In this document: piece by piece, positions 48,397 to 58,299 of the stretch
How positions within the stretch are numbered: the first letter of the stretch is position 1
How the letters are laid out: each line of letters starts with the position of its first letter
Made by a program: the position numbers and the translations under genes
Assembly: GCA_015143295.1 (NCBI GenBank)
Contig: CM026556.1
Coordinates: forward strand, 22,320,547 to 22,384,546
Direction of reading: 5' to 3'
Length of the DNA: 64,000 nt
Source: Tetracentron sinense
Taxonomy: Eukaryota; Streptophyta; Magnoliopsida; Trochodendrales; Trochodendraceae
Notes under the pieces: generated by a model
Databases searched by the model: none
What the model was told of the DNA's origin: nothing
The model's input: the letters and a program-made list of their open reading frames with translations, nothing else

Positions 48397-48730
48397 CAAG
48401 ATAAGGTTTATAATTTCTAGGCAGTCCACCTGGTTTGTTCCAGTGATTGGACATATTCCTTTGGAGGCAGAGGACTCGGTCTTGAGTATCACTATGGCGG
48501 TTGAGAGGCCCACCCGTATAAACTGACCTAAAAAATTACAGTAATTAACCTAGATAAATATTAACACTTAAAAAGAAAATAGTTTTTAGGCGGCTATTGT
48601 CTTTTATAGTGCAAGATAAGGTCTCCATTGCAAGCCAGAAGGGCTGGTTTGCGTTATAAGATAAAATCCATATTTAGTTTTGATCCTTATTTAACATTTT
48701 CAAATAAGTTCAAAATGGTTTTGAATTAAT

Positions 48731-48929
48731 CAAAGGGGTGGACCAGTGGTTCCTGGGCCTTTCCCCAAGTTGGAGGTCCTGGGTTCCATTTCTCACTCCC
48801 CCTTTGGGGCCAACCCCGCACAAGTTTACCCAGACTTACCTAGTTTGGCGGGTTGTGGGCTCACATCACACCCTCGGGGATTAGTCCTGACCCAAAGGGT
48901 TGGGGACACGCCAAGTTCCAAAAAAAAAC
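48731..48929 (+). mobile_element. Complete tRNA-derived SINE with 22-bp target duplication
   Basis: Flanked by a perfect 22-bp direct repeat (48709..48730 and 48930..48951; it begins TTCAAAATGG). It starts CAAAGGGGTGGACCAGTGG (A-box-like), has a B-box-like GGGTTCCATTTC at about 48780, a body with CCTCGGGGATTAGTCCTGAC, and an A-tail at 48920..48928. The perfect duplication implies a recent insertion. Same family as 35715..35885. Confidence 0.85.
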
Positions 48930-49083
48930 TTCAAAATGGTTTTGAATTAATAATTATTTTTTGTTTTGTAAAGGATTTGACTGGCTATTGAGATTAGACT
49001 GTTACGCTTTTGACTATTGGGCGGGTCTTTGGTAACCTTTTAAAGAGATACTGTGCTTCTTCAAAGAGTTGCTTGCTTTAAAC

Positions 49084-52008
49084 CAAGGTTACCAAGTTCT
49101 CTACATGCTATAGCGAACCAAAAACCGAGCGAACCCGAACTAGTTCGTGGTTTTGTTCGGATTGGTTCGTGAAATTGAGCGAATCACATAGTGGTTTCAA
49201 AATAATCTTGGTTTTCAAATTTTTTGTTCAAATTTACTGATATTTTTCTTTAGGTTCGACAAATTTATACTTTGAATTCACAAACCGTTCATAAAAAGAC
49301 AATTTTTTTAAATTATTTTTCAAATAACTATTTGTAATATATTATTTACATGCTTAAAAGATGTATGTTTTTATAATATAATATAAAATATATGTGAGCA
49401 AGGAATTTTACTGCCTTTCCTTCGGGGCCGGGCCCTACGGAGGAACGATGCTAAAATGGCCCTAAGGGGGCTCACAAGGGATTGACTAAAAGTCGTCACC
49501 TAATCAGTGCGGGAAATAGGAACTGTATTTAAATTAAGGTTAATGGCCTCGATTAGAGTTAGGGTAAGTGGTTCGATTAAGTCCCGAGAAAGGTATTAGG
49601 CACCCGGGACTCTCGTCTAAGACGATTACCTAGTCCCTAGGTTTAAGCCAAATTAAAGTTAAAATTAATTAACTGCGTAAGTATTTAGATTATGCTAATC
49701 CAAGGAAAAGAGAAAATCCTAATTAGGGTCGAACCCAGATTGGGTTGCCTACGTACCCGTCGAGGCGGGATCAAACCGAGCGTAATTCGGATGGTACATG
49801 AACCCGTACCAAGGTTAAGGGTGTGTGTGTGTGCACCGGAGTGACAAAGGTTAGCCCGGAGGCTAGGGTTGAGTTAGCCGAGGAGGCTAAAAAAGCACCG
49901 GAGTGGATAGGTTGCATTGGAATGGCTAAGGTCAAGGGCTAACCATGGTTAAGTTTGTTAACCATGGTTAGTGCTCTGCCCGGGGCTGACAAAGGTCTGG
50001 TTCTATATTTTTGTGTTTTTATTTATTTTTTTCTTGGATTTTTATGGATTTTAGAATAGGTTCATAAAGGGTTAACCAAGGTGAAGGGACTGGGCCAACA
50101 CACAAAGTCCAATGGACCTAGGCATGGCCCGAAACAAAACTAAATTGGAATTGAATAGATGGATGGGCCGTAATCACGGTGTCACCCAATAGTGTTATGA
50201 AGCAATAGCATTGGGGTGACATCACTGTCATAGCCTACCTTAGTGAAAGAAGCCAGCCTTAAGGAGAGTCATCATGGGTCTACCAAGGTCCAAAAGACTC
50301 GGGATGCAAAGAAAAAGTGTGTGGCCAAAGGTCGCCCCCAAGTGACCGAATGCTGTTTTTACAAAGGAGAATCTTCCTTTTGTTTTACTGCCCGAAATTC
50401 CTGAAAGGAATGGAGTAAGGGCAGACCAGCTATGAGTTGAGCTAGTCTCTTACTGAGTTCAGTAAGAGCTCTCATAAGCAGGCGAAGCTGAAGGACCGCC
50501 ATTCCTGAAAGGAATGGAGTAAGGCCCGTATCTTGACATCCTATTAACTGAGCTATGAGTCAGTTAACTCATAGCCCGAGTCCTTCACTGCTTGATTATA
50601 TTGGTGGCTTGAGCCTCTTTTTATAGTCCATTATTGATATTCCTTTATTCTTTTAGAGCCCCTGTATTTTAGCACAGGGGGGAAGGATAAACTGTCCACT
50701 ATTGCAATGTTGGGAAAACAGCCCCTCCAACGGTTGAAAAACAAGAAGGTTAGGCCAAACAAAGTCTAACCATGATTACTTAAGCACAAAGGGTGAAATT
50801 AAATTAACCAACCCATGGTCCAAGGAGCAGGTAAAAGGAGGGGGTCTACTTTTATAATATAAGATAAAATAAAAGAATTTAAGGAAACAGAGGTGGGTGG
50901 AGGGACCTACCCTTCTTCTAAACTCTCAAATTTCAAGGATATGGTGAACCTCAAGAGGGATTGGCTGGGACCAGCTGTCGTCTTTCACAGGTTAGAGGTT
51001 GTGGGGTTCTCTCGGCAAAGAGTTTTTGAATACAGGAGGTTTTCCTCTCGGTTTTTGGACTGGTTTCAAATGTGGAACTGAGCTGGGATTTATAGAGTTA
51101 CGGGGCTGGGGCATGGTTGTAATTTTAAAGAGGGTTAGCTGAGGACCAAGGGGATGATTAGGTGGTCAAAGGGCTGGTGGCAGGGATGTCTGTGCATTCA
51201 GATTTTTTTACAACAAAGAGGATGTCTGCGCATTCTTTTTTTTTATAAAGAGGAAGCAACAGTGAGATCTTTAGGTGTTAAGATTTTGAATTTTATGGGC
51301 TTTGGGCTTGGTGTCTTGGTCTGGTTCGGTGTTCCTAGGTTGGGTGAAGTGGGTTTTAGCTTGGGTTAAAGGGTTAGGCTTGGATGTTTAGCTCTAAAGC
51401 AATGCTAGCCACACTCCCTTTCAAACTCACTCTCTTTATGAGCAAGACACACACATGTTTTCCACTAACACCCTTCAAAAGAAAAGTGAGTCTCTAGCAT
51501 TACCTTACTCTAAACTTTAGAAAGGTGGTATGGTTAGTGGATATGGGCTTAGACTAATGGGTTTCGGCTATGTGCTTGGGCCCTTGGGTTTGGGCTCAAA
51601 CCTAGGACTAGGCCTTAGGTTCTTAGCCATGGCCCTTGGGGATGGACCTAAGGTTTAGACCTAGGGCTAACTTTGGACCTAAGGTTACACCTAGGGTTTA
51701 GACCTAGAGTTAAGGCAAGCTCTAGGGTTAGGTCCTAGGGTTAAACCTAGGGTTGGACATAGAGTTAAGGTAGACTAACTATGGCTAAGGTTATTAACCA
51801 TGATTCAAGATGAGGTGTAAAAATTGGGTGCTTACAATATATATTTATTTTAAATGCTTAAGTAGCGAACCAAACTAAAGAACCTAAGCAAACTGAAAAA
51901 CGAATTATCTCATCCTACCCCTAGTGAACCGGGTTCATTCTAGAGTGGTGAACTGCTAATTGCGAACCTGGATTCAAACCGAGCGAACCGACAAACCAGG
52001 TAACATTG
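49084..52008. mobile_element. hAT-like element split by a solo LTR
   Basis: The termini CAAGGTTACC and (reverse complement) CAATGTTACC are flanked by an 8-bp near-duplicate CTTTAAAC / CCTTAAAC (49076..49083, 52009..52016). The outer parts share GAGCGAACC and TTCGGTTCGCT-like words. Without the inserted LTR the element would be about 480 bp, a hAT MITE. Confidence 0.65.
49393..51836 (+). mobile_element. Solo LTR of Tat/Ogre-like type, 2444 bp
   Basis: TGTGAGCAAGG...GGGTGCTTACA with a 5-bp duplication ATATA (49388..49392, 51837..51841; low complexity, so less compelling). It holds the GTCGTCACCTAATCAGTGCG, TATTAGGCACCCGGG and GTTGCCTACGTACCCG words also present in the gypsy LTR at 55302..57614. 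It contains a duplicated palindromic ATTCCTGAAAGGAATGGAGT (about 50397 and 50503) and decayed CCTAGGGTTA repeats (51590..51780). No coding. Confidence 0.7.
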
Positions 52009-52019
52009 CCTTAAACTCT

Positions 52020-52630
52020 ATAAATAGTAGTCTTCCATGGGTTTTAAAAAACAATGAATTTCAATCTCTCTCTGCCTTCTTCTCTAGTATTCCATCTGAG
52101 AAAATTATGTAGGTATTTTTGTTCTTTCTTACTCTCTAGTATTCTATCTAAGCAAATTATGTAAATATTTTGTGTCATGGAACAAACCTTAGTACAACAA
52201 TGTCTGTTGCATCATGGAACTGCTTTGTTGGGCCCATTTGCTGACCTTGTGTGGGGATGAATACAATTTAAAGATAGCATTACTTATGCCTCATATTTCT
52301 GTTTGATGTGTTCTCTCTTCTATTTTCTGGAAACAATTTCCAACAAATATCTCTTGGTTGAGATAATGAATGGAAGATTTCAGAGTACTCCTGCATATAT
52401 ATCACCAAGTTCTTCTCCCATTGTAACGTGTATTGTTCAAGGCCTTACTTGCATTGTTACAGATAATCTAGTGAATCTCAGCTTTGTTCCTGTGCAGAAT
52501 GTTGTTAACTACATTCTACAAAGTTGCAGATTTACCTCTTTCAATGAAACAAACTTTCAGTGAGAGAGAGAGAGAGCATATGAGAAACATCTAAATTCCA
52601 TGGCTAATGGAACCTGAAATAGTTGTGCTT
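52020..52630. other. Intergenic DNA, nothing identified
   Basis: No recognisable domain or element end. The frame 52303..52563 (+) is unassigned. A GA microsatellite lies at 52562..52576. Confidence 0.4.
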
Positions 52631-52635
52631 TGAAC

Positions 52636-53522
52636 TGTTAACAAACTGATTTATTTAATAGCTTTGATGAATTACACATTACCCTAAGAAGGGTTTATAT
52701 AGAGAATGAAATATATCCTACATAATATAATCATCATATCAATCAATAGAATTCATACAATCTAAATCTTAGATACTAATCTAAAATTATCTATGAGATC
52801 TTGTATCTCATTGAAATTACATTATTATTTCTCTAACATAATATTTCTCTAATACTCCCCCTCAAACACATAATGACAAGTTGAGTACTCCTCACCTTTG
52901 ATCTTCTTTGATTTGTTGATGAATAGTTAGAATATTCAATCGTGTTTGGCGGTCACTGCTAGTCTATGCAGTTCATCTCTGTTGCACCCCACTCAATTTT
53001 ATGACTTTATCGGAGTCAATGGCCCACTAGATCAGGCTATTACGACCTTCTCCCAAAACACATGAAGTATGATCCACGATTTGAAGAAAAATTCTCGTTG
53101 GAGAGGTCTTCAATAAATGAAAAGAGACAGAGAGATTATGAGGCATGAGCATGAGAATTGAGGGTTGTAAAGGTATAGATGACGATGATGATGATAGGGT
53201 TTTTATTTTTTTAAAATAATTTCATACCCAGCAGATGTTGGTGGAACCACCTGTCGGAAAGAAAAAAACAAGAGGTAAGAGGTCAACAAAGGTTCAGTGA
53301 CTCTGATACGTTGACAAACTGATTTCTTGAATAGCATGGATGAATTACACATTATCATAAGAAGAGTTTATATAGAGAATGATAGATACTAAGAAGGAAA
53401 AATATCCTACATAATCTCAATCAACCTAATTAGTACCAATTTAAATATCTATGAGATCTTGTGTATCTCATAGATATTACATTATTATTTCTCTAACATA
53501 ATATTTCCCTATTATTACTAAC
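52636..53522 (-). mobile_element. Short LTR retrotransposon (deleted Copia-like), - strand
   Basis: Two similar about 215-230-bp direct repeats (52636..52858 and 53306..53522) share ACAAACTGATTT, GAATTACACATTA, AGAGTTTATATAGAGAATGA and ATTATTTCTCTAACATAAT. On the - strand a purine tract (GTTTGAGGGGGAG) precedes the 3' LTR and a GTATCAGAG primer-binding relic follows the 5' LTR (53298..53306). The internal segment of about 440 bases is noncoding. Exact LTR ends and target duplication not resolved. Confidence 0.65.
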
Positions 53523-53647
53523 CATTAATTCCAAACTTCATAATATTAGAAAAGAGATGATATCTTAACGAGTGAAAGAACAATTCCTCCCCTTTCAAAA
53601 AACTTGGCATGTTGATGGCCATGCCGATGCCTTTACTTGTCAGTTAA

Positions 53648-55142
53648 CTAGGTTGTTCTGAATTTCATTCTACGGAGGAAGAAGTAGGCCAATAGCCGGT
53701 AGCCAAAGATCATTGCAGTAATGGCTCCAGTTTGCTTTCCACCATCATCGAGTCTTACTTTAATAAAGGGAGACTCGCACGAACCCGGTCCAAGGCCTGG
53801 ACCTAAGCAACTGTACTGGATCTTGAGGAGTAGTCGATAGGTGTGGTAGTTGAAAGAGATGTAGCGTATCCATGACATAAAAAATGGAACCCTCTGCATT
53901 GATAGATTGCAAAGCACGAATGGTATTGGTTAGTAGTAGTAGTAGCATAATCAACAATGACTAAAACTCAGTGGGTTGACTCAAAGTTTTCTGTATCGAC
54001 TCAACTAGCTTAAACTCGTCTAAAACAGCTAATAAGTCCAGATTATTACTTGCAACATGAAATAGTAGGGAAAGATTTGTCTAGCTTTACCCAAAGTACT
54101 GACTAGGCTCTGCTCAAATCAATTCACAACTAAACTAGCTCATATTTCTGCTTAATCGATCCCGGGTGGCCTCTCAAATTCTGGAAACTTTCAACAATAT
54201 ATTGGAACAAATATAAGAAACAAGGAATCTAATTACCTTAAAGAACTGCTTACATATAGACCATATTCCAAGATTTCATAAAAATCATCTTTTTCATGTC
54301 CTTTCCTTTTCTTAAGAAGGTGGGGTGTCTTACCTGTAAACATGAAGGTCATAACAAGAACATAAGCCAATGTTGTTGCTTTCTTCACATCCATGAATGC
54401 TGCACCTATGGGCCAGTCCCAGACCCTGCAGTAGTGAAGCTCGTAAGCAATAGCTTCACATACATTTAAACTTCAAAAACCGAATAAGTCAGAAGAGATT
54501 GATCGTAAGATCTGTGAGAGTTAGTATTGTGAGAAACTACAGTTGCCTGTGAAATTCATATTTGGTAACTGTGAGAAGATATTCACTTGTTACCTGAGAA
54601 TCCACAATGCTGAGAAAAACTGTTAGCATGCTTAGAGAAAATGCGGAAAGCCTACCATGAACTAGACTATCACAAAACGGGTACCAACCATTTGAGGCGC
54701 CAAGGAACTTATATGAGCATGTTGTCCCTTATAAGTTCCTTGGCGCCTCAAACGGTTGGTACCCGTTATGAGGAGCTCTAGGGTGAAGCTTATTTGGGTT
54801 GCATGTGTGGTCTGTGTGGTGTGTTGTTTGCATGCTGCGTGTGTGTGTGTGTGTTTGCATGGGTGGTGTGAGTATTTCCTTCAATTGCCTTCAGTAATCA
54901 GCTTGTGGTGTTAATGAGTTTACCAAAAAATAAGACTATCACCGGGAACATTATAGGCAGGATGAGATCCAAAGGAAGATCACTCGTGTTTCTTGCCACG
55001 AATTGTATGTACTTAGCTTGTACATATCTACTGCTCTTTCTTTGACTAGCAAGGTTCTTTCATGTCGGAATGTGAAGATGGCAGTGAATACAGGAGAGAA
55101 TCCCCAGAAGACCGAAATGAAGAACAACAGCCCAACCTGCAT
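53648..55142 (-). pseudogene. ABCG half-transporter 3' pseudogene
   Basis: Three exon-like blocks on the - strand. (a) About 55139..54925: [20 protein letters not shown] and [13 protein letters not shown], then after a frameshift near 55002 [16 protein letters not shown]. (b) 54425..54334: GLGLA, a one-base insertion near 54411, then IGAAFMDVKKATTLAYVLVM, donor CAG|GTAAG. (c) About 53908..53648: MQRVPFFMSWIRYISFNYHT to IFGYRLLAYFFLRRMKF and a TAG stop. These are the transmembrane half of plant ABCG (WBC) transporters, closest in wording to the ABCG14/ABCG25 group. The ATP-binding half is missing and the segment between blocks (a) and (b) is lost; the gypsy LTR begins just upstream at 55302. 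Confidence 0.8.
54676..54767. repeat. Near-perfect 38-bp-arm hairpin
   Basis: Left arm 54676..54713 and right arm 54730..54767 are reverse complements with one mismatch, around a 16-base loop. The sequence contains GAGGCGCCAAGGAAC. It lies between ABCG pseudogene blocks, where an exon segment is missing. It could be a tiny foldback element or a precursor-like hairpin; the function is unknown. Confidence 0.8.
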
Positions 55143-55794
55143 TCTTCTTAGTTAGATTAAAATGAATAAACTTGAAACAGTGCAAAAAAAATTTAGAAGA
55201 AGGGGAATAGATGGAAAATCTTCACAACTAAAACTACAAAGATATGTTAAACTTGCCTAATCATGTAGCTTTTTGGGAGTGAATCATCCGAATGCCACCT
55301 ATGAGTACCTGGATTTTACCCTCCTTTCCCGATCAGGATAAATCCCAATAAGGAATGGTGATAAATTGTAATTGAGTTGTGAGTCACTACCTATCTAATT
55401 CTGAGGGAAATACGTCCCTGAATTTGTTGGATAAGGCATGGTCTAGAAATCAGAGGTCAGGGTAACGGATTCATTTGAGTTAGGGAAAGGTGTTAGGCAC
55501 CCCTAAACTCCCATCCGGAGATGGTTACCCACTCTCTAAGTCTGAATCAAATAAAGGAAACCGTATAAGAAACTTGCAATTCGATCTATATGCTGAGCAA
55601 TGTAATATTGACTGAAATAAATGAATTGAGAGGGATAGGGTAGAAATGGAATAAGGATTCTATCCTAGGGGAGCTGAACCCAATCAGGGTTGCCTACGTA
55701 TCCACAGTTAGTGGAATCAAGCCACACGTAGTTCCGGAGTAGATTGATGGTTTGATTTGATTTGATTGCATTGGATTGTGGGTGATTGAAAGGT

Positions 55795-56000
55795 TTGAGG
55801 GTTTTTGCTCTTATTTGATGAGCGAGGTGGCCTTTTAAGCTCGTGCTGAGGAGTGAGGTGGCCTTTTAAGCTCGTGCTGAGGAGCGAAAGGTTGAAGGAT
55901 TTGATTTGATGGATTTCGCTGATCTGGGAGCGAAATGACCTTTTAAGCTCGTGCTGAGGAGCGATGAGGCAGTTTAAGCTCGTGCTGAGGAGCCTGGCGA
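55795..56000. repeat. TTTAAGCTCGTGCTGAGGAG tandem repeats in LTR
   Basis: Four copies of CCTTTTAAGCTCGTGCTGAG-GAGCG-type units, some adjacent and some separated by about 60 bases. Confidence 0.75.
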
Positions 56001-56039
56001 TGTGGGTATTTGAATAGGATTTGAACTGGGGCTCTAACA

Positions 56040-56340
56040 AGGGATTAAGAATAGATAGGGTTTCACTAGAGCTTAACTAGAGTGTACCTAGGGTTAACTA
56101 GGGCTTAATCAGGGTTTACCTAGGGTTAACTAGGGCTTAATCAGGGTTTAACTAGGGTTTACTAGAGTTAATTGGATTTAACTGGGGTTAACTGGGATGA
56201 CTAGGGTTAACTAGAGTTAACTGGGATTAACTAGGGTTAACTGGGTTTAACTGGGATTAACTGGGTTTAACTGAGTTTAACTGGGATTAACTATGGTTAA
56301 CTGGGTTTAATTGGGGTTAACTAGAGTTAACTGGGTAGAG
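56040..56340. repeat. GGTTAACTNGG minisatellite in LTR
   Basis: About 25-30 degenerate units of 10-12 bases (GGTTAACTAG, GGATTAACTG, GGGCTTAATC and so on). It looks telomere-like, but the unit is not TTTAGGG. Confidence 0.8.
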
Positions 56341-56620
56341 GTTCAACTAGGCGAAACAGGTTTTGAACCGGGATTTGGGCAGGGGTTCGACTAGGCGAGG
56401 CTAGTTTTGGAACCGGGATTTGGGTAGAGGTTCGACTAGGCGAGGCTAGTTTTGGAACCGGGATTTGGGCAGAGGTTCGACTAGGCGAGACTAATTTTGA
56501 ACCGGGATTTGGGCAGAGGTTCGACAGGGTAAGCCGGGTTTAAATAAAATCGGGCAGGGGTTTGACAGCGTAAGCCGGGTTTAAGTAAAACCGGGCAGGG
56601 GTTTGACAGGGTAAGCCGTC
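56340..56620. repeat. 57-bp-type tandem repeats in LTR
   Basis: About five units containing GGCAGAGGTTCGACTAGGCG then TTTTGGAACCGGGATTTGG. The last two are altered to GGCAGGGGTTTGACAG and TAAGCCGGGTTTAA. Confidence 0.75.
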
Positions 56621-56851
56621 TAAGTATAAAAAACAATAAAATAATTCTACTAAGAAAGGACAAAGCAAACGTCAGAGTTTCGACGATTTTACCTTCCGGG
56701 AATCCCAAAAAGGTCTCTGAATTAAGTGCTCCCGAGAACGATTCTTCGAAATCAAGTTCCCGGGATCGCCGATGCCAAAAAGAGGTCGTGAAAGAGGAGA
56801 GAGAAGAGAGCAAGACTTGTGGGAATGAGTTAGAATGAAGGAAGAGGGGTA

Positions 56852-56864
56852 GGGTATTTATAGG
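56852..56864 (-). promoter_or_regulatory. LTR TATA box
   Basis: CCTATAAATACCC on the - strand, a near-ideal plant TATA box, followed downstream by a CT-rich leader. It is 15 bases from the nearest palindrome. Confidence 0.7.
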
Positions 56865-56878
56865 AAGCAAAAACAAGG

Positions 56879-57126
56879 GGGGCGCTACTTGAAGTAGCGC
56901 CCCTTTTGGATAAAAACCCCGAACAGTAGGCGGTTGTGAACAGTGCGGCGGCAAAATCGGGTCGACATTGAGGGGGCGCTACTTGAAGTAGCGCCCCTTT
57001 TCATTTTTTCCGGAAACGCCTACCAACACGGCAAAAAAAACAGGGTTCACTTGGGGCGCTACTTGAAGTAGCGCCCATCCAATAATCGGGCAAAAACAGG
57101 CGGGGCGCTACTTGAAGTAGCGCCCC
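56879..57126 (-). promoter_or_regulatory. Four 25-bp palindromes upstream of the LTR TATA box
   Basis: Copies at 56879..56903, 56973..56997, 57053..57076 (last base changed) and 57102..57126. Each has arms GGGGCGCTACTT and AAGTAGCGCCCC around one central G. They lie 15 to 260 bases upstream of the LTR TATA box in the element's own direction, where enhancer or silencer sites would sit. The spacers between copies are dissimilar, so the palindrome itself is what recurs. Confidence 0.85.
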
Positions 57127-57194
57127 CATTTAAGGGCTTTAAAAACTTATTTTTTTATTTTTTTGTTGACTTTTGACTTGCCACGTGTCATACC

Positions 57195-57490
57195 CAAGAT
57201 AATTCCTTTGTTTTAAGCCTGTTTTGACCTCAAAAATAGTCTAAATTGCGCCGATAAAATCCAGAAAAATATTTTAGATAAAACATGGATTTTTCGGTAC
57301 TTTTCAGGGGTATTTTGGTCATTTTACGCTCTAAGGGTATTTCGGTCAATTTTAAGTGTTTTAAATCCGATTTAACTCCAAAAATTACCAAAAAATTTAT
57401 AAAATCATTTTAAATAAAATGATAGCTTTTTAGCACTTTTTTAGGGGTATTTTGGTCATTTTTTACCCTAGGGGCATTTTGGTCAATTTT
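57195..57490. repeat. GGGGTATTTTGGTCA repeat pair in LTR
   Basis: Two diverged units of about 130 bases, each with a T/A-rich part followed by GGGGTATTTTGGTCATTTT and a second GGTCAATTTT. Confidence 0.65.
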
Positions 57491-57929
57491 TTACTTGAGG
57501 GGTGTTTTTCGGAATCGATGCACGTGGCAAGAGGGTTTTAAAAAAGAGATTTTTTCAAGGGTTTTTAGAGGTGTGCAAAGAGATAAAGGGGGTGCAAAAT
57601 TGGGGTGTTTACAGTTGCCCCTCTTTGTCGGAGGGTGCGGGCACGTGAACGACAAAGGTTATAAGACCTCAATTTTGCACGTGCTGAAAAACTTGTGATT
57701 TTGAAGACAAAAGAGTTAAAAAAAGAAAAGCTAAATTATACTTAGACTGCTTGCCATAAATGGGATCCTAGAGGACGGGGTTGACGGGAAACCTGTTCAG
57801 TTGCTGGGGGATAGAGAAGAAATGGATGGTTTATCCTTAGTGATGAAACATCCGAGATATGGGAGAGATAGTTCTTCGCCTTATTGCAAAGGGAAAAAGA
57901 AGCGTACTCATAAAGGAGGGATAACAACA

Positions 57930-58290
57930 TATGACGATGTCAGCCAAATTGTAAAAAGGTGGATGACAACCATAGCGATGTCAGCCAGATTGAAAGGGTG
58001 GATGACAAGTGAGGCAATGTCAGCCGGTTTGAAAGGTAGATGACAAGCGGGGCGATGTCAACCAGACTGAAAGGGCGGATGACAAGCGAGGCGATGTCAA
58101 CCGGTTTGAAAGGTGGATGACAAGTGAGGCAATGTCAGCCGGTTTGAAAGGTAGATGACAAGCGGGGCGATGTCAACCAGACTGAAAGGGCGGATGACAA
58201 GCGAGGCGATGTCAACCGGTTTGAAAGGTGGATGACAAGCGAGGCGTTGTCAGCCAGTTGCAAGGGTGGATGACAAGTGTAGCGATGTCA
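57930..58290. repeat. 38-39 bp tandem array with higher-order repeat
   Basis: About nine units of GAAAGGTGGATGACAAGCGA-GGCGATGTCAACCGGTTT type. Three variants form a 116-bp block that occurs twice in a row (about 57992..58107 and 58108..58223). A further single unit lies beyond the next array at about 59090..59145. Located in the untranslated region between the gag remnant and the 3' LTR of the gypsy element. Confidence 0.85.
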
Positions 58291-58299
58291 GCCAAATCA

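Larger units (their letters stand above)
55302..57614 (-). mobile_element. 3' LTR of a Tat/Ogre-like Ty3/gypsy element
   Basis: On the - strand it starts TGTAAACACCCCAATTTTGC at 57614, right after a purine-rich AAAGAGGGGCAAC, and ends near TATG/CATA at 55302. It has the GGTGTTAGGCACCCCT and GTTGCCTACGTATCC words (on the + strand) characteristic of this LTR group, shared with the solo LTR at 49393. A - strand TATA box lies at 56852..56864. It is full of internal tandem repeats. The 5' LTR would lie beyond the right edge of the window, so the target duplication cannot be checked. Confidence 0.7.

Noticed and set aside
56040-56340. Interstitial telomere repeats
   Set aside because: The unit is GGTTAACTNG-like, not TTTAGGG, and it sits inside an LTR.
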